A stretch of 6,224 bases of DNA from assembly GCA_031275915.1 (NCBI GenBank), contig JAISOC010000038.1, forward strand, positions 1-6,224, written 5' to 3'. The translations under genes and the position numbers were made by a program. Positions 1 through 5,961 of this stretch are shown piece after piece (within the stretch, counting starts at the first letter, position 1; each line of letters begins with the position of its first letter). Under the pieces are notes generated by a model, which saw only the letters and a list, made by a program, of their open reading frames with translations, did no database searches and had not been told where the DNA came from. This stretch comes from Holosporales bacterium. GTDB taxonomy: Bacteria > Pseudomonadota > Alphaproteobacteria > RUG11792.

Positions 1-17
1 TGCCTTGTGTCAAGTTT

Positions 18-938
18 TTATTTCTTTTTCAGAAATTCCTTGAACAAAGCTGTGAGTTTACCCATTTCTTCTCTCATCTCTTTAAACTCCTTTTTCGTCT
101 CTTCAAACCTCTTATTCGTTTCTTCAGAGCTTTTTTTCATCTCTTCCTTTAGATTGGCGACTTCATAGTTCAGCTTATCTATTGCACCATTGAGCACAGT
201 CACTACGCTTTTGGTATCTTCATCATACCTGTGGTGCAGCTCATCATCTGTTAGGCTATCCCCCACTGTCATAGATTTTGGTCCATTCGTAGAAGAGGAA
301 CTACTACCGCTATTCGACGTTATAGAATTAGGCTTTGCAGAAGAACTGCTGCTTGATGCTGTTGGTTTATGCTGGATTACGTAAGGGTAGCTACTTGATG
401 CCATAAACTCGATTTCATCTGTCGGACATTCCTTACACATTTTTTTTAGACAATGCATCTTGTTTGCCATTACAACTCGCTCACTACCACCTACTGCACT
501 AAGCAGGTTGTATATTTCTCTGATATTATCTTCGACATCGGGATAATATTTATCAGATTTGCTACGTGCCAACTCTGCTTTTATTTCTTCAATATTATTC
601 ATTATCTGACTTACATAGGATATAGTGTCCAACAGCGCCAGGTTCATGGCTACAAATACACTATCATCAATATGTACGTTGTTGTGTTCCTCAATTTCTG
701 TTTCAAGCACACTGATTGTTCCTCTTATCGTATCAACTTTTCCATTAATCTGAAGCTGTAGATTTTCTAACCTCGTTTCAAAATTAGCTGGAAGATTTGA
801 TGAACTCAGGCAGTCATTAAACAGCTTTGAAATAGTGGTGTACACAATATTATCCGTTTCCTTTGTTGATGCATTCACTCCACTAACTCCTCCAATTATG
901 TAGGCAATTACACCTACGACCACAAGTGTGTTCCTCAT
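18..938 (-). CDS. Exported coiled-coil protein of unknown function, 306 aa
   Basis: I do not recognise this family. The ATG at 938 is chosen because a near-perfect Shine-Dalgarno lies 6 nt upstream; the longer frame would begin at a TTG at 962, before that site. Residues 1-23 form a signal peptide: a short basic start (MRN), a hydrophobic core, and a V-N-A cleavage site before STKETD, so the mature protein should be periplasmic or outside the cell. Residues about 45-155 are predicted helical. Cys163, Cys168 and Cys171 form C-x4-C-x2-C and, with Cys43, could make disulfides. Residues 193-222 are a Ser-rich linker with runs of six and five Ser. Residues about 245-304 form a charged coiled coil with an unbroken seven-residue stripe (Ile253, Val260, Met267, Thr274, Thr281, Met288, Leu295, Phe302), ending in three Lys. 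It lies downstream of lepB, whose product would process it. A surface or effector-like role is inference only. Confidence 0.8.
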   Translation of the reverse strand: MRNTLVVVGVIAYIIGGVSGVNASTKETDNIVYTTISKLFNDCLSSSNLPANFETRLENLQLQINGKVDTIRGTISVLETEIEEHNNVHIDDSVFVAMNLALLDTISYVSQIMNNIEEIKAELARSKSDKYYPDVEDNIREIYNLLSAVGGSERVVMANKMHCLKKMCKECPTDEIEFMASSSYPYVIQHKPTASSSSSSAKPNSITSNSGSSSSSTNGPKSMTVGDSLTDDELHHRYDEDTKSVVTVLNGAIDKLNYEVANLKEEMKKSSEETNKRFEETKKEFKEMREEMGKLTALFKEFLKKK

Positions 939-944
939 AAACAC

Positions 945-952
945 ACCTCCTT
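945..952 (-). promoter_or_regulatory. Strong Shine-Dalgarno for the exported coiled-coil gene
   Basis: On the minus strand the bases read AAGGAGGT, eight contiguous matches to the 16S rRNA anti-Shine-Dalgarno, ending 6 nt before the ATG at 938. This fixes the start codon. It is by far the best ribosome binding site in the window: lepB, acpS and the kinase-like gene have weak or no recognisable sites, so this gene is probably translated at a high rate. Confidence 0.9.
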
Positions 953-987
953 GAAAAAACAATACCAGTGTACTTTACTTTTGATTT

Positions 988-1017
988 ACAATAAATGCAA
1001 CAAGAAAACTTGTGCAA
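988..1017 (-). promoter_or_regulatory. Possible sigma-70 promoter for the exported coiled-coil gene
   Basis: On the minus strand a TTGCAC hexamer (1012-1017) lies 18 nt before TATTGT (988-993). The -35 matches four of six consensus bases and the -10 also four of six. Transcription would start near 981, giving a 5' leader of about 45 nt that contains the strong ribosome binding site. The 283-nt gap after lepB makes an independent promoter likely, but this exact placement is weak. Confidence 0.25.
996..1016. repeat. Imperfect inverted repeat in the promoter region
   Basis: The arms TGCAACAAG and CTTGTGCA flank a four-A loop and pair over eight positions with one bulged A. It overlaps the -35 and spacer of the proposed promoter, so it could be an operator rather than an RNA hairpin. 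Nothing else supports a function. Confidence 0.3.
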
Positions 1018-1221
1018 TACTATTACTATTATCAACGAATCTTTAATATATTATTTTAAATTTAACAGATTCTGCGCAAGCAAAGCTAACGTTACTCTTG
1101 GCAATGTTTATGAGAGATGAGATCTAATCTCAGCTGAAATTTCTGCACTTTAGTTTCAATGCTTATGTTCTAAAACAAGATTACCACTGCTTCATTTGTA
1201 CCTTGAATACTTCTTCCGAAT
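1018..1221. other. Non-coding gap between lepB and the exported-protein gene
   Basis: I see no convincing gene here. The stretch 1040-1066 is very AT-rich. There is a perfect 8-base palindrome, TAACGTTA, at 1087-1094 and a hairpin-capable repeat at 1118-1132. There is no GC-rich stem followed by a T run on the minus strand, so no clear terminator for lepB. A 61-codon plus-strand frame that crosses into the lepB end is only its antisense shadow. In many alphaproteobacteria rnc follows lepB; it is not in this gap. Confidence 0.6.
1118..1132. repeat. Short perfect inverted repeat with 3-nt loop
   Basis: TGAGAT and ATCTCA pair perfectly around the loop CTA. It lies about 90-105 nt beyond the lepB stop codon. 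No T tract follows on either strand, so it is not a standard intrinsic terminator. It could be a processing hairpin or a binding site, or chance. Confidence 0.3.
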
Positions 1222-1965
1222 CTATCTTATAATTGTAAGAAATCTTTCAAACCGCATTGAAAAAGGCCATTTTAAAACCTCATACCAAGAACAGCTGGAT
1301 GAGAAAAACAGACACTCCGCTCTTCCCATTATTTTGCTGATCGGGATGAAGCCAACTTTTTCCATTACTCTGCTGTCTTGAGAGTTATCTCTATTATCCC
1401 CCATCATGAAATAATGATTCTCAGGTACTACAAAAGGCCCGACATTATCAAGATGAGCCTTCCCAAAATCAAAAGTTTTAATAATCACATGCTCGTATCC
1501 ATTTGGTAGTTTTTCCATGTATCTCTTATGAATCCCGTATTCTCCATCCTCTATGATTGAATAATCCTCAATCTGCCTGAGTTCAACTGGTTTGCCATTG
1601 ATATTAACGATTCCATCTATGAGTTGTATTGTGTCTCCTGGTAGACCTATAACTCTCTTTATATAATTCAAATCTTTATCTTTTTCATTTCTAAAGACAA
1701 CAACATCCCCGCGCTGCGGAAGTTTATCACCCATGATTCTTTTGTGTATTTTTGGAAGAGGGAAGGTGAATGTTCCGATTCTGAATGAATCATTAGAATA
1801 TCCATAACAATACTTATTTACTATCAGAAAATCTCCAACCAAGAGTGTTGGAATCATGGATCCAGAAGGAATTTTAAATGGCTGATATAAAAAACAACTG
1901 ACAAGAACAAATGAGAGGATAACTATCACCCATTCCTTTATAGTCTGCCTTATTTTTTCATTCAT
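1222..1965 (-). CDS. lepB: Signal peptidase I
   Basis: Inner-membrane serine protease of 247 aa (S26 family) that removes signal peptides from Sec- and Tat-exported proteins at the periplasmic face. One N-terminal membrane segment (about residues 12-28) is followed by PSGSM with catalytic Ser36, the VGD motif (43-45), RGDVVVF (85-91), the Y-I-K-R-V-I-G-L-P-G-D box (101-111) with general-base Lys103, and MGDNRDNSQDSR (188-199). Ser36 and Lys103 correspond to Ser90 and Lys145 of the E. coli enzyme. There is only one membrane segment and the length is compact, as in other alphaproteobacterial LepB. The ATG at 1965 is preferred over one at 2010, which would overlap acpS and add a Cys-rich out-of-frame extension. 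The start lies 14 nt after the acpS stop with no clear Shine-Dalgarno, suggesting co-transcription and perhaps translational coupling. Confidence 0.97.
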   Translation of the reverse strand: MNEKIRQTIKEWVIVILSFVLVSCFLYQPFKIPSGSMIPTLLVGDFLIVNKYCYGYSNDSFRIGTFTFPLPKIHKRIMGDKLPQRGDVVVFRNEKDKDLNYIKRVIGLPGDTIQLIDGIVNINGKPVELRQIEDYSIIEDGEYGIHKRYMEKLPNGYEHVIIKTFDFGKAHLDNVGPFVVPENHYFMMGDNRDNSQDSRVMEKVGFIPISKIMGRAECLFFSSSCSWYEVLKWPFSMRFERFLTIIR

Positions 1966-1979
1966 ACACGTTTTCTGTT

Positions 1980-2363
1980 TTAAAGAGTGTCTATTACAAC
2001 AAAAGCACATACATATGGTAGCTCATCGCTCACACTCACTTCAATAACAAAAGATTTATCATTAATTCTGGATTTTAAATTAGAGAGAGCTGCATTTTTT
2101 AGTTCAACAAATGGCTTTCCTTTTTTGTTGTGAAAAACTTCAATATCGTGCCAAAACATACCAGAAGTATTGGAAATAGCTTTAATAACCGCTTCCTTTA
2201 TGGAAAATATTTTGGCAAAAGATTCGTTGCTTCTCAATCTTCTTGCGCAAAATTCCCTCTCCTGCATTGTGAAAATTTTGTTGATGAATCTTTCTCCCTG
2301 CCTTGATATAACTCCATCAAAGCGTCTTGTGTCTAAAATATCAACTCCAATACCTAGGATCAT
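1980..2363 (-). CDS. acpS: Holo-[acyl-carrier-protein] synthase
   Basis: Transfers the 4'-phosphopantetheine arm of coenzyme A to a serine of apo-acyl carrier protein in the cytoplasm, activating it for fatty-acid and lipid synthesis. The 127-aa length is normal for the AcpS family. The N-terminal GIGVDILD carries metal-binding Asp8, and F-S-I-K-E-A-V-I-K-A (53-62) is the signature with metal-binding Glu57. The section after it (S-G-M-F-W-H-D-I-E-V, then a K-K-G-K-P turn) and the final strand also fit. The ATG at 2363 is chosen because family members begin MILGIGVDI; a TTG start at 2384 would add seven residues. It heads the acpS-lepB pair and is divergent from the kinase-like gene. Neither start has a good ribosome binding site. 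Confidence 0.96.
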   Translation of the reverse strand: MILGIGVDILDTRRFDGVISRQGERFINKIFTMQEREFCARRLRSNESFAKIFSIKEAVIKAISNTSGMFWHDIEVFHNKKGKPFVELKNAALSNLKSRINDKSFVIEVSVSDELPYVCAFVVIDTL

Positions 2364-2384
2364 ACGCCAGTGCTTATAATTCAA

Positions 2385-2390
2385 ATTATA
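2385..2390 (-). promoter_or_regulatory. Probable -10 element for acpS-lepB
   Basis: The minus strand reads a perfect TATAAT here, 21 nt before the acpS ATG at 2363, giving a very short leader. No convincing -35 hexamer lies 16-18 nt upstream. The 178-nt region 2364-2541 must hold promoters for both acpS and the divergent kinase-like gene; for the latter I see no clear match. Confidence 0.35.
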
Positions 2391-2541
2391 GAATTTTACG
2401 AAAAATATTCTATTCTTGCTTCTCTATTTATGCTACCAAGACAGCGGAGTAATTGATATATGGAGTTTCTCTAAAAAGGAAGAATGCTTTACGATGTTAA
2501 TTTTGTTGCAAACTGAGATCTGATATTTTTACACTATCCGA

Positions 2542-4722
2542 ATGATATATGAATCCTGTAAGTATATTTTAGATTTACTATTACAAATTCCATATGCTTT
2601 CGCTGTATGGAATTGTGGAAGGGACGGTATGTATGTTTCCTATGCTCTGGCTAGACTGTTAGGCATGAATAATTCTAACATCAATGCATATAATTTTTCG
2701 CAAACTTTCAATAAATTATTTGATGGATTCTTAAATGCTGCCTCAAAACAAGTCTTAATAGACGGAGCATATTCGAGCACGTTCAATAACTTAAAGGTCG
2801 AGTTAAAATACAACAAACAGACTGATGCATACCTTTTGACAATTACTGATATTTCCAAACAAATGAATAATGATTTACTTGATATTTTGAATATACTTCC
2901 TGTTTATGTATGGCAAAGAAACGCTGATTTAAAACTTAAATATTGTAATCAAAAATATGCTGATGCCTTCGAAACTAATATCTCCGATGTAATTAGAAAT
3001 AACATGAAACTTCCTATATTCATCAATTCCAAGGGCCTGTCTTTGGAGCAATTGGCAATATCCTCTGGAAAAATTCAAACTACTAGAAAACACACTATAA
3101 TCAATGGAGTACGCAAGTTACTGGAAATTTCAGAATTACCTCTAAATCACAAAAAACAACAAATAGGCTACGCTTTTGATGTATCCGAAGAAGATAAAAT
3201 TCAAAATGAATATAAAATTTTCAAAAAACAAACATTTGATGCTCTAAATACTATATCAGTTCCAATAGCGATTTTTGATGCAGATACAAAATTATCTTTT
3301 TGTAATAAAGCAGTTTTACAATTCTTCGATTTAGAAGAGTCATACGTTGCCTCTTCCCCAACCTTTGCAGCTGTTTTGGGAGTATTGTTTGATCAAAAGA
3401 AAATAACGCAAGAGCAGGATTATCAGACTCTAAAAGAAACTTGGTTAAGATATTTTAGGGAAATTGTAGTTCCATATCACACGTTTATGCACACTCCCGA
3501 TGGAAAATCTGTAAACATAGCAGTTTCTCCACATTATGGGGGCGGTCTTCTGTTTGTCTTTGAAGATATTACAGAAAAACTAGTGATGGAACGAGAACGA
3601 AATACATTATTTGAGGTGCAAAGAGAAACTATTGAGCACTTGCATGACGGAATTCTGGTTTTTGGAATAGACAATAAGGTGCGGGTAATGAATCCTGCCT
3701 TTAAGGGAATATGGGGAACTCACAATTTCGATTCTGATTTCTTGGATGTTCATATAAAAGATTGTTTCTTACGTGCTTCAAATCTCTTTGCAAGTCCAGA
3801 TGATTGCGAGGCTTGGATTTCTAAAATTATAAGCTTGGCGGAGTTCAGAACTGAAGATTCTGGAACTATTACCCTAACTAATGAAAAAAACATAGATTAC
3901 GCATATGTGCCATTACCTGATGGTTTAAACTTTATTCGTTTCGTGGATGTAACAGACAGAAGAAAACTGGAAAGTGCTCTCAGAGAAAAGAACGATATAA
4001 TGTCGCAAATAGACAGCCTTAAATCGAATTTCATAGCAAACGTATCATTTGAACTTAAATCTCCAATTAATACAATATCAGGATTTTCAGATATTTTAAT
4101 TAATCAATATTTTGGAGAATTAAATGAAAAACAAATGGAATACTGTTACAGCATATTAGAGGCCACTAATAAATTGGCTGAAATAATAGATGCAATGTTA
4201 AGTTTAGCAACCATTAAGGCAGGACAAAATAAGGTACGATATGAAGAGGTATATCTATTAGATTTTTTAAATAAATTAGCTGAATTATTTCACGATGCGA
4301 CTAGCAAGAAAAATATAATAATTCAAACCTCTATTGATGAACCTAACTTGAACGCATATTGTGATGAACCATCTGTTAAGCAAGTTATTTTTCAAATTAT
4401 TTCATTGATTTTGAAGATGACTCAAATTGGGGAAACTATATATATTACAGCCTCCAGATCAACTGAACAGCAAGATTACATAGCTATCTCAATAAAGAAC
4501 GGTGGCTTTGGAATGCCAAAAGATGAATTAGATAATGTAAATAAAATTTTGATGAGTAACAATGATTATAGATCTAATCTTTCAACCGCTTCAGAATTTG
4601 TCTTTTTATTCGCTAAACATGTTGCACAGCAGCATGGAGGAAGATTGAGTATATCATCCGATTATGAAACAGGAACAAACATCACCCTGAGCATACCTGC
4701 CCAACCTCCGTCCTTTATTTAA
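2542..4722 (+). CDS. DivL-like multi-PAS histidine kinase homologue, probable pseudokinase
   Basis: 726 aa. Four PAS-like units can be traced: about 12-110, 112-225 (starting L-L-D-I-L-N-I-L-P-V-Y-V-W, typical of alphaproteobacterial PAS kinases), 232-348 and 357-475. A helical linker leads to the dimerisation helices (about 490-560) and a C-terminal ATPase-like domain (about 575-723). The H-box reads N-V-S-F-E-L-K-S-P: Phe503 replaces the phosphorylated His. In the ATPase domain the N-box has Gln618 and Leu622 where Asn is expected, the G1 Asp is Asn653, and the G2 glycines are absent (S-E-F-V-F, 684-688), while HGG (698-700) and the final G-T remain. The architecture matches Caulobacter DivL, which has Tyr instead of His and regulates CckA and CtrA. 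Family membership is inferred; loss of catalysis is read directly. No membrane segment is evident. The ATG at 2542 is the first after an in-frame stop at 2521 and has no clear Shine-Dalgarno. Confidence 0.9.
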   Translation: MIYESCKYILDLLLQIPYAFAVWNCGRDGMYVSYALARLLGMNNSNINAYNFSQTFNKLFDGFLNAASKQVLIDGAYSSTFNNLKVELKYNKQTDAYLLTITDISKQMNNDLLDILNILPVYVWQRNADLKLKYCNQKYADAFETNISDVIRNNMKLPIFINSKGLSLEQLAISSGKIQTTRKHTIINGVRKLLEISELPLNHKKQQIGYAFDVSEEDKIQNEYKIFKKQTFDALNTISVPIAIFDADTKLSFCNKAVLQFFDLEESYVASSPTFAAVLGVLFDQKKITQEQDYQTLKETWLRYFREIVVPYHTFMHTPDGKSVNIAVSPHYGGGLLFVFEDITEKLVMERERNTLFEVQRETIEHLHDGILVFGIDNKVRVMNPAFKGIWGTHNFDSDFLDVHIKDCFLRASNLFASPDDCEAWISKIISLAEFRTEDSGTITLTNEKNIDYAYVPLPDGLNFIRFVDVTDRRKLESALREKNDIMSQIDSLKSNFIANVSFELKSPINTISGFSDILINQYFGELNEKQMEYCYSILEATNKLAEIIDAMLSLATIKAGQNKVRYEEVYLLDFLNKLAELFHDATSKKNIIIQTSIDEPNLNAYCDEPSVKQVIFQIISLILKMTQIGETIYITASRSTEQQDYIAISIKNGGFGMPKDELDNVNKILMSNNDYRSNLSTASEFVFLFAKHVAQQHGGRLSISSDYETGTNITLSIPAQPPSFI

Positions 4723-4752
4723 CCTCAGTTTTATAATTAAGAGAAAACTCCA

Positions 4753-4782
4753 TTGAATCGATCAACTTCTGCATGATATCAT
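4753..4782 (+). promoter_or_regulatory. Possible promoter for the SPFH gene
   Basis: TTGAAT (4753-4758) and TATCAT (4777-4782) are separated by 18 nt, matching four and five of six sigma-70 consensus bases. Transcription would start near 4789, leaving a leader of about 27 nt. It lies in the 93-nt gap after the kinase-like gene, so the SPFH gene may be expressed both independently and by read-through; no strong terminator separates the two. Confidence 0.35.
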
Positions 4783-4815
4783 TGACAGCTGTGTTTGTTG
4801 TTACAGGGCTTAATT

Positions 4816-5703
4816 ATGATTTTGTATGCAGCTCTTGCTATTGTTTTCTTTCTTATTTTCAGTGGCTTTTTTATTGTTGAACAACAGACGTGTGCAGTTA
4901 TTGAGAGGTTTGGAAAATTCCAAAGGTTAGCAATGCCAGGTTTGAATTTTAAAATTCCTATTATTGAAAATGTGAAATCCAGAATATCCTTACGCATACA
5001 CCAATTAAATGTTGAAGTTGAGACAAAAACAGAGGACAACGTCTTCGTAAATATAGTGACAGCCGTTCAATACAGAGTTTTAAATGACAAAATATATGAA
5101 GCTTTCTATATACTACAGGATCCTGATCAACAGATCAGGTCATTTGTTTTTGATCTTGTTAGGGCTCAGGTCCCCCTTCTATTACTCGATGATGTCTTTT
5201 CCAAGAAGGACGATATAGCAAATGCTATAAAAAACGAGTTACAGGCACCAATGTCTGAATTTGGATATGAGATTATAAAGGCTTTAATAACTGATATTAA
5301 TCCTGATTCAAATGTAAAGGCAGCTATGAATGAAATAAACACTGCGCAAAGATTGAGAGTTGCAGCAACAGAGAGAGGAGAAGCCGAAAAAATATTGAAG
5401 GTGAAACAGGCAGAGGCGGAGGCAGAGGCATCTATACTCCATGGAAAAGGAGTAGCAGGACAAAGGCAGGCTATTATTGAGGGACTTTGCAAATCTGTTG
5501 ATGAATTTACAAAACAAACAGGATCAACTGCGGATCGTGTTATGGATATGGTCCTGCTCATACAATACATAGATACCCTTAAAGAAATAGGTGCCTCTTC
5601 GAAATCCAGCGTTGTTTTTGTTCCTCACTCTCCAGGTAATATTTCTTCCATAGGAGAACAAATAAGGGAAACAATTTTCTCTTCTGATGCCTTGAAAAAA
5701 TAG
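4816..5703 (+). CDS. SPFH/band-7 membrane protein, HIR type
   Basis: 295-aa stomatin/prohibitin-superfamily scaffold, anchored in the inner membrane by one N-terminal segment (residues 2-20), with the SPFH domain (about 21-180) and a coiled-coil region after it. Motifs include V-I-E-R-F-G-K-F, the T-K-T-E-D-N-V-F-V strand (70-78), A-M-N-E-I-N-T-A-Q-R-L-R (170-181), an Ala/Glu-rich helix (183-205), G-Q-R-Q-A-I (215-220), V-M-D-M-V-L (242-247) and E-I-G-A-S-S-K-S-S (257-265) followed by V-F-V-P-H. These later motifs are, from memory, those of plant hypersensitive-induced-reaction (HIR) proteins and their bacterial homologues, rather than HflK, HflC or classical stomatin. Such proteins oligomerise and organise membrane domains, often modulating proteases; the partner here is unknown. 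The ATG at 4816 is preferred over a TTG at 4795 because the membrane segment follows at once and a weak AGGG lies 8 nt upstream. Confidence 0.93.
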   Translation: MILYAALAIVFFLIFSGFFIVEQQTCAVIERFGKFQRLAMPGLNFKIPIIENVKSRISLRIHQLNVEVETKTEDNVFVNIVTAVQYRVLNDKIYEAFYILQDPDQQIRSFVFDLVRAQVPLLLLDDVFSKKDDIANAIKNELQAPMSEFGYEIIKALITDINPDSNVKAAMNEINTAQRLRVAATERGEAEKILKVKQAEAEAEASILHGKGVAGQRQAIIEGLCKSVDEFTKQTGSTADRVMDMVLLIQYIDTLKEIGASSKSSVVFVPHSPGNISSIGEQIRETIFSSDALKK

Positions 5704-5718
5704 CTGTAAAAATCTAGG

Positions 5719-5724
5719 TATAAT
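5719..5724 (+). promoter_or_regulatory. Isolated TATAAT in the convergent spacer
   Basis: A perfect -10 hexamer lies just after the SPFH stop codon. The nearest -35-like hexamer (TTGAAA, at the end of the SPFH gene) is 21 nt upstream, which is too far for a standard promoter. If active it would transcribe the 258-nt spacer. Confidence 0.2.
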
Positions 5725-5796
5725 GCACACAGGCTTTGTATAAGGGACACGCTATTTGGCGCGCAATCTCAGAAAAGATCAAAATTTCCACCACTT

Positions 5797-5820
5797 GTTA
5801 ACGGAAAATTAACCTTTTTA
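5797..5820 (+). terminator. Weak hairpin plus T tract, alternatively a CtrA-type box
   Basis: GTTAA (5797-5801) and TTAAC (5809-5813) can pair around a 7-nt loop, followed by C and five T. The five-pair, mostly A-T stem is a poor intrinsic terminator, although it is the best candidate downstream of the SPFH gene. The same bases 5798-5812 read TTAA-N7-TTAA, the full CtrA recognition consensus, so the symmetry may instead reflect a protein site. Confidence 0.25.
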
Positions 5821-5961
5821 TGTTATTTTTTTCCATCCCTAACATGTACCGTCCCGAAGTATGATAGTATGATAAACTGTGAAGAGTACAAAATATGGAG
5901 AATATGAATTTATGGTAAACATGTGGGAAAAAGAACCAGAAAAGTTTATTAAAGATCCACA

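Larger units (their letters stand above)
5704..5961. other. Convergent spacer
   Basis: This lies between the ends of the rightward SPFH gene and the leftward partial gene. Besides the TATAAT and the inverted repeat described separately, it holds a T-rich stretch (5815-5832) and a tandem 8-base repeat, TATGATAG then TATGATAA (5860-5875), each resembling a -10 element. No long open frame is fully contained in it. The only plus-strand start that opens far, at 5912, runs opposite the partial gene. Confidence 0.5.

Noticed and set aside
190..761. Plus-strand frames opposite the exported-protein gene
   Set aside because: Antisense shadows; the minus-strand frame has a signal peptide, a strong ribosome binding site and a coherent coiled coil.
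939..962. Eight-residue N-terminal extension of the exported protein from a TTG at 962
   Set aside because: It would start upstream of the near-perfect Shine-Dalgarno at 945-952 and put residues in front of a well-formed signal peptide.
1966..2010. LepB extension from an ATG at 2010
   Set aside because: It overlaps the acpS end, is Cys-rich out-of-frame translation, and lacks a ribosome binding site; the ATG at 1965 gives the normal N-terminus.
2514..2521. TGAGATCT shared with 1118-1125 as a common regulatory site
   Set aside because: An 8-base match between two AT-rich intergenic regions is easily chance, and related bases also occur within the kinase-like gene near 4570.
4727..4749. Inverted repeat AGTTTT/AAAACT after the kinase-like gene as a terminator
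   Set aside because: Six weak pairs, an 11-nt loop and no T tract after it.
5398..5430. GAGGCA-like repeats in the SPFH gene
   Set aside because: They encode the Glu/Ala-rich helix expected at this place in the family, so they are not an independent repeat element.
5166..5570. 134-codon minus-strand frame inside the SPFH gene
   Set aside because: Ser/Ala/Phe-rich antisense product with no motif, lying entirely within a well-supported gene.
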